A DNA stretch of 64,000 nucleotides from Candidatus Omnitrophota bacterium (GTDB lineage: Bacteria; Omnitrophota; Gorgyraeia; JAUYCX01), in assembly GCA_030692045.1 (NCBI GenBank), contig JAUYCX010000095.1, positions 1-64,000 of the forward strand. Reading direction: 5' to 3'. Each line of letters opens with the position of its first letter. Within the stretch, counting starts at the first letter, position 1. Of this stretch, positions 26,408 to 35,596 are shown piece by piece. The notes beneath the pieces were generated by a model that saw only the letters and a list, made by a program, of their open reading frames with translations, was not told the DNA's origin and did not search any database. The position numbers and the translations under genes were made by a program.

Positions 26408-27374
26408 AGGAAGAATTAAAAATTTATCAATCCTAATTTTAAGGATTGCTTTTAGTTTGGGTTTAATAATCTTTTTATTTTATAAATTCGACTTCGCTAA
26501 AACCTTACTGGTAATTAAAAAAGCAGATTTAAATTATTTTATCTTTGTATTATTGCTTACCTTTTTTGTAAATTTTTTACTGCTTTTGCGCTGGTATATG
26601 TTGATTAAAGCCTGCGGTATTAAAATACCCTTTAAAAGAATAGTAGTGGCATTCTGTGGCGGCATATTTTTTAATCTTTTCTTACCCTCTGCTGCAGGCG
26701 GCGATATCGTAAGAAGCATTGCTTTATTTGGCCAGACAAAAGAAAGAGCAAAGGTTGTTGCCTCGGTAATTTTAGATAGACTTAGCGGATTTATTTCTAT
26801 TGCGATAATTGCCTCAATTTCGCTATTTATTGGTTTTAAATTGGTAAACGATAGTTCCATTTTATTAATCCTGGCAATCGTTTTGTTAAGTCTTTTTTCT
26901 CTTACTCTGATCTTATTTAATTCGACTATATTCTCAAAGTTTTCTAAAGCTTTTATTAGATTTAAAGGTATTAAACTAAAGTTAGAAAACCTACACAATT
27001 CAATAAAAGTTTATCGTCATAAATATAAAGTAATCTTTGCCAATATTCTTTTGTCTTTCATATCTCAACTTATATCAATTTTTAGTTTTTTCCTTATAGC
27101 TAAATCGCTGCATACCCATATTGACTTTATCTACTTTTTTATTTTTGTACCCTTGATTTTCGCTATATCAATAATTCCCATTTCTATTGGCGGTTTGGGA
27201 GTGCGAGATGGTAGCTTCATTTTTTTATTTTCCAAGGTTGGTGTTAGCCCAAATATTTCCTTAAGCATATCCTTAATAAATTTTTTTACCCTTTTAATTT
27301 CCGGCATTGTAGGCGGGATAATCTATGTCTGTTCACTTTATCTTAGACGGCTACAATATCGTAAAACAAACTAA
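26397..27374 (+). CDS. lysylphosphatidylglycerol synthase TM-like (YbhN/AglD family) membrane protein
   Basis: A 325-residue integral membrane protein with about eight helices and the conserved FNLFLPSAAGGD and SIGGLGVRDGS segments of UPF0104/DUF2029-like flippase-type proteins. Members act in lipid or lipid-linked sugar translocation; the substrate here is unknown. It overlaps pckG by 11 bp and the NYN gene by 50 bp. Confidence 0.85.
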   Translation: MHLKGRIKNLSILILRIAFSLGLIIFLFYKFDFAKTLLVIKKADLNYFIFVLLLTFFVNFLLLLRWYMLIKACGIKIPFKRIVVAFCGGIFFNLFLPSAAGGDIVRSIALFGQTKERAKVVASVILDRLSGFISIAIIASISLFIGFKLVNDSSILLILAIVLLSLFSLTLILFNSTIFSKFSKAFIRFKGIKLKLENLHNSIKVYRHKYKVIFANILLSFISQLISIFSFFLIAKSLHTHIDFIYFFIFVPLIFAISIIPISIGGLGVRDGSFIFLFSKVGVSPNISLSISLINFFTLLISGIVGGIIYVCSLYLRRLQYRKTN

Positions 27375-27801
27375 ATTTATTAATTCAACAACCCTTAAAG
27401 CTGGTCGTGAAGGCCTTTTAAGTTTCATTGAAAATTACCATCCCCAAGGAAGCTTTAAAAATAAAGTAACAATTGTTTTTGACGGAAAAAAAGATATAAA
27501 TATTAAGTTGTGTTCAAGCATTCCCGAGGTTATATTTACAAAAGGTGAGACCGCAGACGCTTATATTAAAAGAATTGTAGAAAAAGTAGCTTTCCCTAAG
27601 AATGTGGTTGTAGTTACAAATGATAGGGAGCTTGAATTTTTCGTAAGGCGCTCTGGTGCTAAAATAATGTCTGTTAATGAGTTTTTATTGAAGGCAAAGA
27701 TTAATAAGTCAAAAGATTTAGAACAAACCTTGGAATTGCCATCTTATGTATCTGATAAGATAACCTCAGAATTAAAGCAACTTTGGCTTAAGGATAGATA
27801 A
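27325..27801 (+). CDS. YacP-like NYN-domain protein
   Basis: A 158-residue protein of the NYN (PIN-like) nuclease group. The acidic residues expected at the metal site are visible: D in FILDGYNI, D in VFDGKK, E/D in KGETADAYI and D in VTNDREL. YacP (Rae1) cleaves ribosome-bound mRNA in Bacillus, so an RNA-processing role is plausible. It overlaps the upstream membrane gene by 50 bp. Confidence 0.85.
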   Translation: MSVHFILDGYNIVKQTKFINSTTLKAGREGLLSFIENYHPQGSFKNKVTIVFDGKKDINIKLCSSIPEVIFTKGETADAYIKRIVEKVAFPKNVVVVTNDRELEFFVRRSGAKIMSVNEFLLKAKINKSKDLEQTLELPSYVSDKITSELKQLWLKDR

Positions 27802-27804
27802 TTT

Positions 27805-28593
27805 ATGGCGGAAAAAAAAAGATTACAAAATCTTGGCAATTGGTTAAAATTCTTAGGCACTGCCGGAGCAAGATTTGTGATGATAAAACAGCTTCGCGCC
27901 TCAGGCGGTATTTGGCTTTCATTTTCAGGCAGCAATATTCTTATTGATCCTGGGCCTGGTAGTTTGGTTAAGTGTGCCTTAAGCCGTCCCAAACTTGACC
28001 CCAGCAAATTAGACGCTATTATTCTAACCCACAAACATCTTGACCACAGTAACGACATTAATGTGATGATTGAGGCAATGACAGGGGGAGGCTTTAAGAA
28101 AAGGGGAAGAGTTTTTCTCCCTTTAGATGCCTTAGATGTTGATGCAGTAGTTTTAAGACATGCGCGCAATTTCCCTGAGGAAATTGTCATTTTAAAAGAA
28201 AATTCTCAATATGAAATTGGTAAGATTAAATTCACAACACCCAAGCGACAGATTCACACCGTCGAGACCTATGGGCTAAAGTTCAAATTAAATGAAACCA
28301 CACTTTCGCTAATTACCGATACCCTCTATTTTAAAGGCATAAAGGATTTCTACAAGGCAGATATTATAATTATAAATGTTGTGTTTTATGAACCAAGGCC
28401 AGGGGTTGAGCATTTAAGCCTGCAAGACGCAATTACCATAATCCAAGAAATAAATCCTAAGATTGCAATTCTTACCCATTTTGGCATGACCATGCTTAAG
28501 GCAAAGCCGCATGATATTGCAATGCGCCTGACAAAGGAATTAGGTATCAATGTTATTGCGGCATATGATGGAATGAGATTTGAATTGCCTTAG
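27805..28593 (+). CDS. metallo-beta-lactamase fold hydrolase
   Basis: A 262-residue MBL-fold protein with the metal motif THKHLDHSND and further ligands in LITDTLYF and ILTHFGM. The N-terminal GTAGAR is like that of RNase Z and PhnP-type proteins. Substrate unknown; a phosphodiesterase is likely. It starts 3 nt after the NYN gene, which hints at joint RNA or nucleotide work. Confidence 0.85.
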   Translation: MAEKKRLQNLGNWLKFLGTAGARFVMIKQLRASGGIWLSFSGSNILIDPGPGSLVKCALSRPKLDPSKLDAIILTHKHLDHSNDINVMIEAMTGGGFKKRGRVFLPLDALDVDAVVLRHARNFPEEIVILKENSQYEIGKIKFTTPKRQIHTVETYGLKFKLNETTLSLITDTLYFKGIKDFYKADIIIINVVFYEPRPGVEHLSLQDAITIIQEINPKIAILTHFGMTMLKAKPHDIAMRLTKELGINVIAAYDGMRFELP

Positions 28594-28656
28594 TTTCGTT
28601 TTTAATTAATCTATAAAAAAATCAAATAAGTATTTTTTAAATTCTATAAATAAGCG

Positions 28657-28662
28657 TATAAT
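28657..28662 (+). promoter_or_regulatory. possible -10 box of the mla operon
   Basis: A perfect TATAAT sits only 11 bp before the mlaE ATG, and no ribosome-binding site is seen. If used, the transcript would have a leader of about 5 nt and be nearly leaderless. No clear -35 is visible. Confidence 0.4.
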
Positions 28663-28673
28663 AATTTATAGTT

Positions 28674-29477
28674 ATGAGTAATCCGAAGTCAAAATATAAA
28701 ATTATTTTTAAGGAGATAAAGGCTTATCTTTTATCTGTTATTACCGAAGTGGGAAGCGCTGTGTTTTTTCTCTATGAGGTAATGGAAAGAATTTTTACTG
28801 GCAGGGTTCGTTTTAAAGAACTGATTACGCAGATTTACGAGCAAGGTTCTCAGTCAGTGGGAATAATAATTTTAATTTCTTTATCCACGGGTATGGTGTT
28901 AGCGCTTCAAGGTTATGTAATCCTAAACAGATTTGGTGCTAAAGAATATGTTGCGCAGTTAGTGGCATTATCGTTGATTAGAGAACTAAGCCCTATTTTA
29001 AGCTCAATTGTTTTTTCAGGCAAGGCAGGAGCGCGTATTTCTGCGGAACTGGGTACAATGAGTGTTAATGACCAGATACTTGCCACCCGTACTTTAGGTG
29101 TTGACCCTATTGAATTTCTGGCTGTGAGTAGGATTTTAGCCTGTATAATAGTATTGCCGCTATTAATAGTTATTTCAGAGCTTGTGGGAGTTTTGGGTGG
29201 TTTTATTATGGGAGTTTTTAGCGCAAAGATTACCGCCAGCTATTATTTGCGCCGCTCAATTGAGGCTATTGCTTTTGTGGATTTTTTTAGCGGTCTAATT
29301 AAAACCGTATGCTTTTCTGTAATCATAGGCTGGGTTTGTTGCTATCAAGGATTTGCCACAAAGGGAGGCTCTTTGGGCGTGGGGCGTTATACAACTAAGG
29401 CAGTTGCTTATTGTTATATATTTATTATATTGTCAAATTTTGTTTTAACTAAGATAATTCTTTCTATCTGGGGATAA
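28674..29477 (+). CDS. mlaE: MlaE-family ABC permease
   Basis: A 267-residue inner-membrane permease of the MCE lipid transporter, with about five helices and the family signatures GMVLALQGY, LIRELSPILSSIVFSGKAG and LGTMSVNDQI. It should move phospholipid between the membranes with MlaF and MlaD encoded next. Its presence supports a diderm envelope. The TAA stop is the first part of repeat A8. Confidence 0.92.
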   Translation: MSNPKSKYKIIFKEIKAYLLSVITEVGSAVFFLYEVMERIFTGRVRFKELITQIYEQGSQSVGIIILISLSTGMVLALQGYVILNRFGAKEYVAQLVALSLIRELSPILSSIVFSGKAGARISAELGTMSVNDQILATRTLGVDPIEFLAVSRILACIIVLPLLIVISELVGVLGGFIMGVFSAKITASYYLRRSIEAIAFVDFFSGLIKTVCFSVIIGWVCCYQGFATKGGSLGVGRYTTKAVAYCYIFIILSNFVLTKIILSIWG

Positions 29478-29510
29478 GTGAGTCCGCCATTAAACTTGGC
29501 GGACTCATTT
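29476..29510 (+). repeat. minimal family A element, copy A8
   Basis: A 35-bp near-palindrome: the left end AAGTGAG, the mini-hairpin TCCGCCA/TGGCGGA, then the right end CTCATTT. It looks like the two outer ends of a family A element fused around the mini-hairpin, with H1, H2 and H3 bodies lost. It begins in the mlaE stop codon and is followed by GAGGAGG. Confidence 0.75.
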
Positions 29511-29523
29511 GAGGAGGTTTAAG

Positions 29524-29862
29524 ATGAATAATATACATAATATGTTATATTTTAATTTACTACTAATAATCTTTATTTTGGTTGGTTGTGTAGGCCACAG
29601 CCCAAGAATTCCAGAGATTTATCCCGCACCCCATATTGAAGCAGATTGGATTAGGCAGGGAGAGCCAATCGAATACGCAGGAGAACTTTGGTATCCGGTG
29701 GATGTTTTAGAAAATCTTTTGGATTCAGAAATGTATTTATTAGGGGAATATCGCAATGTTCAATTTTTTATTTCAAAAGAAGATATAAGGCCATATGACC
29801 GACTTTATACCAAATTTGGTTTGCACAAATACCGTGTATTTGAAAAATCAAATAAGAGATGA
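29524..29862 (+). CDS. small lipoprotein in the mla operon
   Basis: A 112-residue protein with a signal peptide and lipobox LVGC (cysteine about 21). The mature part of about 90 residues has no motif I recognise. It lies between the permease and ATPase genes, so it may be a periplasmic or membrane-anchored helper of this lipid transporter. The ATG at 29524 follows GAGGAGG at good spacing. Confidence 0.75.
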   Translation: MNNIHNMLYFNLLLIIFILVGCVGHSPRIPEIYPAPHIEADWIRQGEPIEYAGELWYPVDVLENLLDSEMYLLGEYRNVQFFISKEDIRPYDRLYTKFGLHKYRVFEKSNKR

Positions 29863-30581
29863 TTAAAATAATGCATTTAAACAAAAGTTTTGGCATTCAG
29901 AGAGTCTTAAATGATATAAATTTGGATATCGCAAGCGGTGAGATTTTAGTAGTAATGGGAGAGAGCGGTTCTGGAAAGACGGTTTTCTTGCAGCATCTTA
30001 TTGGCCTTCTAAAACCAGATACTGGTGCAATTGAAATAGACGGACAAAACATAATACCCTTAACCGAGAAAGAACTATTAAAGATTAGAAAAGGCATTGG
30101 TTATCTTTTTCAGGAAGGCGCTTTATATGATTTTATGACTGTTTTTGAAAATTTATCCTTTCCATTGCAGGAGCATACTAAATTAACCAATCATCAGATT
30201 AGAGAAAAGGTAAAAGAGATTATAAGTGTGGTTGGCCTTAAAGGGGCTGAAGAAAAATATCCTTCACAATTAAGCGGCGGAATGAAGAAGAGAGCTGCTT
30301 TAGCCAGAGCAATTATCCTTGATTCAAAAATTCTTTTGTGCGATGAGCCAACCTCTGGACTTGATCCTCAACGTAGCCGCGATATTTCAGATTTAATCTT
30401 AGGAATTTCGCGCAAATTCTCCTCCACAACTGTTGTTACTTCACACGATATCACAAATTCCTTTCGTATTGCTGATAGATTAGCCTTAATTAAGGATGGT
30501 CAAATTATTGCCTTAGGTACTAAAAAGGAGCTTGAGTCTTCAGAAGATCAAGAAATAAAGAGATTTTTGTTGAAGATTTAG
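29859..30581 (+). CDS. mlaF: MlaF-family ABC transporter ATPase
   Basis: A 240-residue cytoplasmic ATPase powering the MlaE permease. Walker A GESGSGKT (about 36-43), signature LSGGMKKRAA, Walker B ILLCDEP and the H-loop SHDI are intact. The GGMKKR form of the signature is characteristic of the Mla/TGD3 branch. It overlaps the lipoprotein gene by 4 bp. Confidence 0.93.
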   Translation: MIKIMHLNKSFGIQRVLNDINLDIASGEILVVMGESGSGKTVFLQHLIGLLKPDTGAIEIDGQNIIPLTEKELLKIRKGIGYLFQEGALYDFMTVFENLSFPLQEHTKLTNHQIREKVKEIISVVGLKGAEEKYPSQLSGGMKKRAALARAIILDSKILLCDEPTSGLDPQRSRDISDLILGISRKFSSTTVVTSHDITNSFRIADRLALIKDGQIIALGTKKELESSEDQEIKRFLLKI

Positions 30582-30593
30582 GGAGGGTTTAAA

Positions 30594-31187
30594 ATGTATA
30601 ATAAAGAAAATATTAAAAAAATTTATGCAGGTATGTTTTTCATTGCGGGAGTTATTTTAATCTTTATTATAGTATTTATGATTGGTTTAGAAAAGGGTGC
30701 AACTCAGCCAAAGTTTCAGATTACAGTTATTTTTAGAAATGTGGGCGGCTTATCCACAGGAGCTTCTGTTCGCCTTTCTGGTGTAAGTGTGGGAACAGTT
30801 TATTCGGTAGATTTTTTAGATCAAAAAATTCAAAACAGGGGCGTTAAGGTTGTTTTAAGTATTTTTAAAAAATATAAAAAACAGATTGAAAATTGCTCTA
30901 TATTTTCTATAAAGGCAGTAAATATTTTAGGCGAGAAGGTAGTTGATATTGAACCTCCGGGAGATGTAAAGGTTTGTGACTTGAGTAAGCCCATTATTGG
31001 ATTTGACCCTTTAGATGTGCAGAATTTGGCTGAGTCATTTGAGGATACCGCCGTTTCCTTAACGCATATGACTAAAGAGATAAATTCTCTTATCGGAGAG
31101 TTTAAATATTTTTCCAGAACCTCAAAAAGGGTATTAGACCGAATTGAGGATAAGCTTATTGAAGGAAATCTTATAAATTTATTTTAA
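30594..31187 (+). CDS. mlaD: MlaD-family MCE-domain protein
   Basis: A 197-residue membrane-anchored substrate-binding subunit: one N-terminal helix (about 10-32) followed by a single MCE domain (about 42-125, VGGLSTGASVRLSGVSVG) and a helical tail. MCE proteins form hexameric lipid-binding rings. GGGAGGG-like ribosome-binding sequence precedes the ATG. It completes the core Mla transporter with mlaE and mlaF. Confidence 0.9.
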   Translation: MYNKENIKKIYAGMFFIAGVILIFIIVFMIGLEKGATQPKFQITVIFRNVGGLSTGASVRLSGVSVGTVYSVDFLDQKIQNRGVKVVLSIFKKYKKQIENCSIFSIKAVNILGEKVVDIEPPGDVKVCDLSKPIIGFDPLDVQNLAESFEDTAVSLTHMTKEINSLIGEFKYFSRTSKRVLDRIEDKLIEGNLINLF

Positions 31188-31193
31188 GATAGG

Positions 31194-31733
31194 ATGAAAA
31201 TTTATACTGCAAAAGGAGACCAGGGTAAGACAAGCTTACTTTTTGGCGCAAGGATTAGCAAGTCTAATTTGGTAATTGAATGCTTAGGCTGTTTGGATGA
31301 GTTAAATTCTTTCTTAGGTTTAGCTAAGGCCGTAGTTAAATCAGCCTCATTTAAAAAATTAATTCATAAATTACAAACAGACATCTATGTTATCAGTTCA
31401 GAGATTGCTGCAAAATCAGAAAATTTAAATAAGCTTGCAATAAGATTTAGAAAGAAAAGGCTATTGTGGTTAGAAAAAGAAATAAATAATTTAGCCCTTA
31501 AAGCAAAATTTAAGTCTTGTTGTTTTTTTGTTGCTGGCAGTAATTTTCCTTCTGCAATTTTGGATGTCTGCCGCACAGTTTGCCGGCGCGCAGAAAGGAA
31601 GCTTGTTTTTCTTAATTGTAAGGCAAAGATTAAAAATCAGGTAATTTTAGCTTACCTAAACCGCCTCTCGAGCTTGCTGTTTGTTTTAGTCAGGGCTTTT
31701 GAAAAAAAGCATAAAAAATTCCCATCCCTTTAA
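31194..31733 (+). CDS. PduO-type ATP:cob(I)alamin adenosyltransferase
   Basis: A 179-residue enzyme that makes adenosylcobalamin. TAKGDQGKTSL at the N-terminus, CLDELNSFLG, and CRTVCRRAERK are the ATP- and cobalamin-site motifs. Precorrin-2 from region 1 could feed a B12 route, but no other cobalamin gene is here. It converges on the GH1 gene, and the two stop codons overlap (31730-31733) with no terminator between. Confidence 0.9.
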   Translation: MKIYTAKGDQGKTSLLFGARISKSNLVIECLGCLDELNSFLGLAKAVVKSASFKKLIHKLQTDIYVISSEIAAKSENLNKLAIRFRKKRLLWLEKEINNLALKAKFKSCCFFVAGSNFPSAILDVCRTVCRRAERKLVFLNCKAKIKNQVILAYLNRLSSLLFVLVRAFEKKHKKFPSL

Positions 31734-33010
31734 TCTAATCCAATCTTTTTAATATAGTCCGAGTAAAAATAAGCACTTTGGCGAATCATCCTCTGAAGGC
31801 TGGCATAATCAATTTTAACCAGACCGAAATGCGGCTGAAAGCCGTCTGCCCATTCAAAGTTATCCATTAAAGACCAATAAAAGTATCCCTTAACCAAAAA
31901 ACCATCGGCCCTGGCTTTTGCTACTGCATCTAAATGTTCTTTAATAAATTCAATACGTTGATTATCGTCATCTGTGGCAATGCCGTTTTCAGTAATAATA
32001 ATAGGCAGATGATATCGAGAGAATTCTTTTATTAAATCGTAAAGCCCCTGTGCATAAGATTCCCACCAAAGGTCAGTGCGTTTACCGCCGATTCGGTGTT
32101 CCAGGCAAAGGCAGTCATCTCCTAACATTTTTTTAAGGGTTAAGCCAGCATATTTTATGTGAAATCTACGGTAGTAATTCAGGCCGATAAAATCCAGGCT
32201 GCCTCTTAAGGGCAATATTTTAAAAAATAAACCCGGAAAGAATATGCATCCGTGTTTCAATGACCAGATGAAAAAGTGATTATAGAAATGGTGTCTCCAG
32301 AAGGTGGGTAAGATATTTTTAATAAACCCGTCAGTGCAGGGGTCCATTTTCGCTACATTTTTAGCAATGCCAACATAAATTTTCTTGTGATGAATGTTAT
32401 TAGCAGTTTTGTGCATAACCCGGTAAGCCTTGACGTGCGCCTCCATTTGAAGTTCAATTGCCTTTGTCATATTGGCAACACTGGTTTTACCCGGCGGCCA
32501 TATACCAACCAGATATGAAAGAATGGCCAAGACCATTGGTTCATTTAGTGTCAGCCAATAGGTAACGAGGTTACCTAATTTTTCTACTGCCTTTTTGGCA
32601 AAATTTTCAAAATAGTTTGAGATTTGTAAGTAATTCCATCCGCCTTTATCAGCTAACCATTTTGGTAGCGTAAAATGATTCAAGGTTAAAAAAGGCTCTA
32701 TGCCTAAGGAATTAAGAGTAGATAACACTTCGCGGTAATGAGACCAAGCATTTTCATCCCATTTATTTTCTTTGGGCTCTAACCTGCTCCATTCTAAGGA
32801 AAGGCGATGACTATTGTGTCCTAATTGCTTGACTATTCTGAAATCTTCTCTAAACCGATTATAGTGGTCACAGGCAAGAAGGGATTGGTCTGGCACCTTT
32901 AAAGCCTGCTCCCACGACCACCAGTCATTGAAATAATTTTGTCCTTCAACTTGATGAGAACTAGTAGCCGCTCCCCATAAAAATTTGTCTGAGATTTTTT
33001 TATCCATCAA
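31730..33010 (-). CDS. GH1 beta-glycosidase
   Basis: The only gene on the minus strand. A 426-residue family 1 glycosidase, probably a cytoplasmic beta-glucosidase. The N-terminal FLWGAATSSHQVEG, acid/base glutamate in TLNEP and nucleophile in ITENG are intact, as is the C-terminal DNFEWADGF. No signal peptide is seen. Substrate specificity cannot be told. Start is the first of two adjacent ATGs. Confidence 0.93.
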   Translation of the reverse strand: MMDKKISDKFLWGAATSSHQVEGQNYFNDWWSWEQALKVPDQSLLACDHYNRFREDFRIVKQLGHNSHRLSLEWSRLEPKENKWDENAWSHYREVLSTLNSLGIEPFLTLNHFTLPKWLADKGGWNYLQISNYFENFAKKAVEKLGNLVTYWLTLNEPMVLAILSYLVGIWPPGKTSVANMTKAIELQMEAHVKAYRVMHKTANNIHHKKIYVGIAKNVAKMDPCTDGFIKNILPTFWRHHFYNHFFIWSLKHGCIFFPGLFFKILPLRGSLDFIGLNYYRRFHIKYAGLTLKKMLGDDCLCLEHRIGGKRTDLWWESYAQGLYDLIKEFSRYHLPIIITENGIATDDDNQRIEFIKEHLDAVAKARADGFLVKGYFYWSLMDNFEWADGFQPHFGLVKIDYASLQRMIRQSAYFYSDYIKKIGLD

Positions 33011-33068
33011 TAAGACTATATATTAGAATTAATTTAAAGTCAATATTTGAAAAAGAAGTTTTTTAAAA

Positions 33069-33097
33069 TTAAACTTTTCAGAAAAATATAGTATAAT
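33069..33097 (+). promoter_or_regulatory. promoter of the flippase gene
   Basis: TATAAT (33092-33097) stands 24 bp before the flippase ATG, with a weak TTAAAC 17 bp upstream. It lies in the 110-bp divergent gap with the GH1 gene. Confidence 0.45.
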
Positions 33098-33120
33098 AAT
33101 TGTTAAATCTTAAGTTTATT

Positions 33121-34344
33121 ATGAAAAAATTATCCCAAAACTTTATCTGGATGTCTGCAGCAAATATTGTCAGCAGTATCTTTAATGGCTTAATATTTAT
33201 TTATTTGGCCAGAACGCTTAAGGCAGAGGCCTTTGGAAAATTTTCTTATGTCCAATCTTTGGTTTTTTTCCTATTTAACTTTATTGATTTAGGACTTTCT
33301 ACATATGGGTTGCGCGAAATTGCTAAGAAAAGGGATGAAATTTTCGAGTATGTTAAAACAATAGTTTCCTTAAGGATAATCATTGCTTCATTTTTGTATG
33401 TTATTTGTATAATTATTCTTAACTTTGTGCCAAAAGGAATTTCCTTTAAGGTTTTAATGTCATTAATGCTGCTTATGCTTTTTTCTTCTGCACTAGCAAC
33501 AGAATGGGCTTTTCAGGGCTTGGAGAAGATGCATATGGTTTTTATTTCATTTTCGCTAACCGCCATCTTGCAGTTTGTCTTACTGACAATTTTTGTAAGA
33601 AGTCCTTTGGATTTATGGGCAGCGCCATTAGTTATTTTCTTAGGGGCGCTGCCCATTATCATCATTTTCTTAAGAATTCTAAAATTCAATCTTGAAATTA
33701 AAAATTTTAATTTAGCGCGTATTAAAACTTATCTTAAAAGTGCTGCAATTATCTGGGCAATAGGTTTATTTGCGCAGATCTACAATGGCTTAGATGTTGT
33801 TATTTTAGGATTGTTTAGAGGCGTAGAAATTGTAGCTTATTTTTCAGTTGCGCGTAGATTTATAGGCGGAATAATATTTTTTACAATCTTTTTGGCTAAT
33901 GCCGCATTACCACGTTTATCCAGCGCATTTAAAGAAGATTTGCAGAAATTTAAAATAGCTACAAAAGATTTTTCAAAATTAATGATGATTTTAGGGATTT
34001 TATTATTTATTCCTTTAATCCTCTTCTCTAACCAAATAATTTCTTTGACAGTAGGCAAGGCATATCTGCCAGCCAGTTTATCCTTTAGGATTCTTGTTTT
34101 AGCAGCCTGTTTAGTTTTACTTAATTTGCCGTTTTCAACTGGCTTAATTTCTGCAGGTTTTGAAAAAGAGGTTTTAAAGCAGGCAGCGGCTTGCGCAGTT
34201 TTGAATCTTGCTTTAAATTTTGTTCTCATACCTAAATTTGGTATGGAGGGTGCGGCGATTTCTTTCTTTTTTACCGAGGCTTTGGGATTAACCTTGATTT
34301 TATTGGCATACCATAGAAACATAAGACAAAAGATTATTTTCTAA
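33121..34344 (+). CDS. polysaccharide flippase (Wzx/MATE-like)
   Basis: A 407-residue integral membrane protein with about twelve helices of the polysaccharide biosynthesis flippase family (NFIWMSAANIVSS start, AEAFGKFSYVQS). It should flip a lipid-linked oligosaccharide. No glycosyltransferase genes are beside it, so its cargo is unknown. I chose the ATG at 33121; a TTG seven codons upstream is less likely. Confidence 0.85.
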   Translation: MKKLSQNFIWMSAANIVSSIFNGLIFIYLARTLKAEAFGKFSYVQSLVFFLFNFIDLGLSTYGLREIAKKRDEIFEYVKTIVSLRIIIASFLYVICIIILNFVPKGISFKVLMSLMLLMLFSSALATEWAFQGLEKMHMVFISFSLTAILQFVLLTIFVRSPLDLWAAPLVIFLGALPIIIIFLRILKFNLEIKNFNLARIKTYLKSAAIIWAIGLFAQIYNGLDVVILGLFRGVEIVAYFSVARRFIGGIIFFTIFLANAALPRLSSAFKEDLQKFKIATKDFSKLMMILGILLFIPLILFSNQIISLTVGKAYLPASLSFRILVLAACLVLLNLPFSTGLISAGFEKEVLKQAAACAVLNLALNFVLIPKFGMEGAAISFFFTEALGLTLILLAYHRNIRQKIIF

Positions 34345-34374
34345 ATCATTACTTTATGTTAGAATAATTTACCA

Positions 34375-35403
34375 ATGCGCGTGGCAATGTATTATAAAAA
34401 TGATGATTTGCGTATAGAGGAAATGGCTACTCCCCTAATTGGAAGCGAAGAGATTTTGCTACGCGTTTGGGCAAGTGGCATATGCGGAAGCGATGTAATG
34501 CAGTGGTATCGCATTCATAAAGTTCCGCTTGTTTTAGGCCATGAAGTTAGCGGCGAAATTGTTGAGATTGGAAAAGCAGTTACGGCTTACAAAAATGGCG
34601 ATAGGGTGGCAGTTTCACACCATGTTCCATGCGGAAACTGCCACTATTGTTTGAATGGCCATGAGACAGTTTGTGAAGTCTTGCGTAAAACCAATTTTTT
34701 CCCCGGTGGTTTTTCTGAATATATTAGGGTGCCTGAGATTAATCTTAAGCAAGGAATTTATATTTTGCCGGAAAGCGTTTCCTATGAAGAGGCAACCTTC
34801 ATTGAACCATTGGCTTGTGTTTTACGCGGCCAAAGATTAGCCCAGATTAATCCTTATAAAAGTGTTCTAATTATTGGTTGCGGCATAGCCGGATTATTAC
34901 ACATCAAATTAGCCAGGGCAATCGCAGTTAAAAACCTAATTGCCACAGACATCGAAGATTTTAGATTAAGAGCCGCTAAGAGTTTTGGAGCCAACCTTGT
35001 ATTTAATGCAAATGAATATTCCCCGCAGGAACTACGCAAAATTAATAGTGGATATTTAGCAGATGTAGTGATATTATGTGCAGGTGCCGATAGCGCTGTT
35101 AAGTGTGCATTAGAGTCTGTTGAGCGGGGAGGAACTGTTTTAATCTTTTCTGCCACAAATCCTGGTCTTAAGTTTGAAAAAAATATAAATGACATTTTTT
35201 GGCGAAATGAAATAACCCTTACATCTTCATACGCTGGTAGCCCTCAAGATCACAGTGAGGCTTTGGAATTAATTCGCACCAATAAAATTGTTGTTAAGGA
35301 TATGATTACGCATCGTTTGCCTTTATCCGAAACTGGTTTAGGATTTAAACTGGTAGAAGAGGCAAGAGAATCTTTAAAAGTGATTATTGAGCCACAGAAG
35401 TAG
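34375..35403 (+). CDS. zinc-dependent medium-chain alcohol dehydrogenase
   Basis: A 342-residue MDR dehydrogenase of the sorbitol/threonine dehydrogenase type. Catalytic zinc ligands are in GICGSDV and GHEVSGE. The structural zinc cysteines are in CGNCHYC and a following C. GCGIAG is the NAD loop. Substrate is a polyol, sugar or amino alcohol; not resolvable. TAGAATAAT lies 19 bp before the ATG as a possible -10. Confidence 0.88.
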   Translation: MRVAMYYKNDDLRIEEMATPLIGSEEILLRVWASGICGSDVMQWYRIHKVPLVLGHEVSGEIVEIGKAVTAYKNGDRVAVSHHVPCGNCHYCLNGHETVCEVLRKTNFFPGGFSEYIRVPEINLKQGIYILPESVSYEEATFIEPLACVLRGQRLAQINPYKSVLIIGCGIAGLLHIKLARAIAVKNLIATDIEDFRLRAAKSFGANLVFNANEYSPQELRKINSGYLADVVILCAGADSAVKCALESVERGGTVLIFSATNPGLKFEKNINDIFWRNEITLTSSYAGSPQDHSEALELIRTNKIVVKDMITHRLPLSETGLGFKLVEEARESLKVIIEPQK

Positions 35404-35425
35404 ACTTTGTTAACTTGAAATGGAA

Positions 35426-35558
35426 TTAAACCCTAAATCCAAAATCCTAAACCCTAAACAAATCCAAAACTCAAATTCCAAATTCTCCAAGCAAAAGAGA
35501 CTTTTGAGTTTTAGATTTTGAGTTTATTTAGAGTTTAGGGTTTTGAGTTTAGAGTTTG
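35426..35558. repeat. family B long palindrome, copy B2
   Basis: Left arm units AAACCCTAAA, CCAAAATCC and AAACAAATCC face right arm units GTTTATTTAG, TTTAGGGTTTT and GAGTTTAGAG. It fills the gap between the dehydrogenase and the aldolase gene. Same family as the cores at 20352 and 62977. Confidence 0.82.
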
Positions 35559-35596
35559 CTCTATAAGTAAAAAAAGTTAGCTAAAAGGGGGGTTAT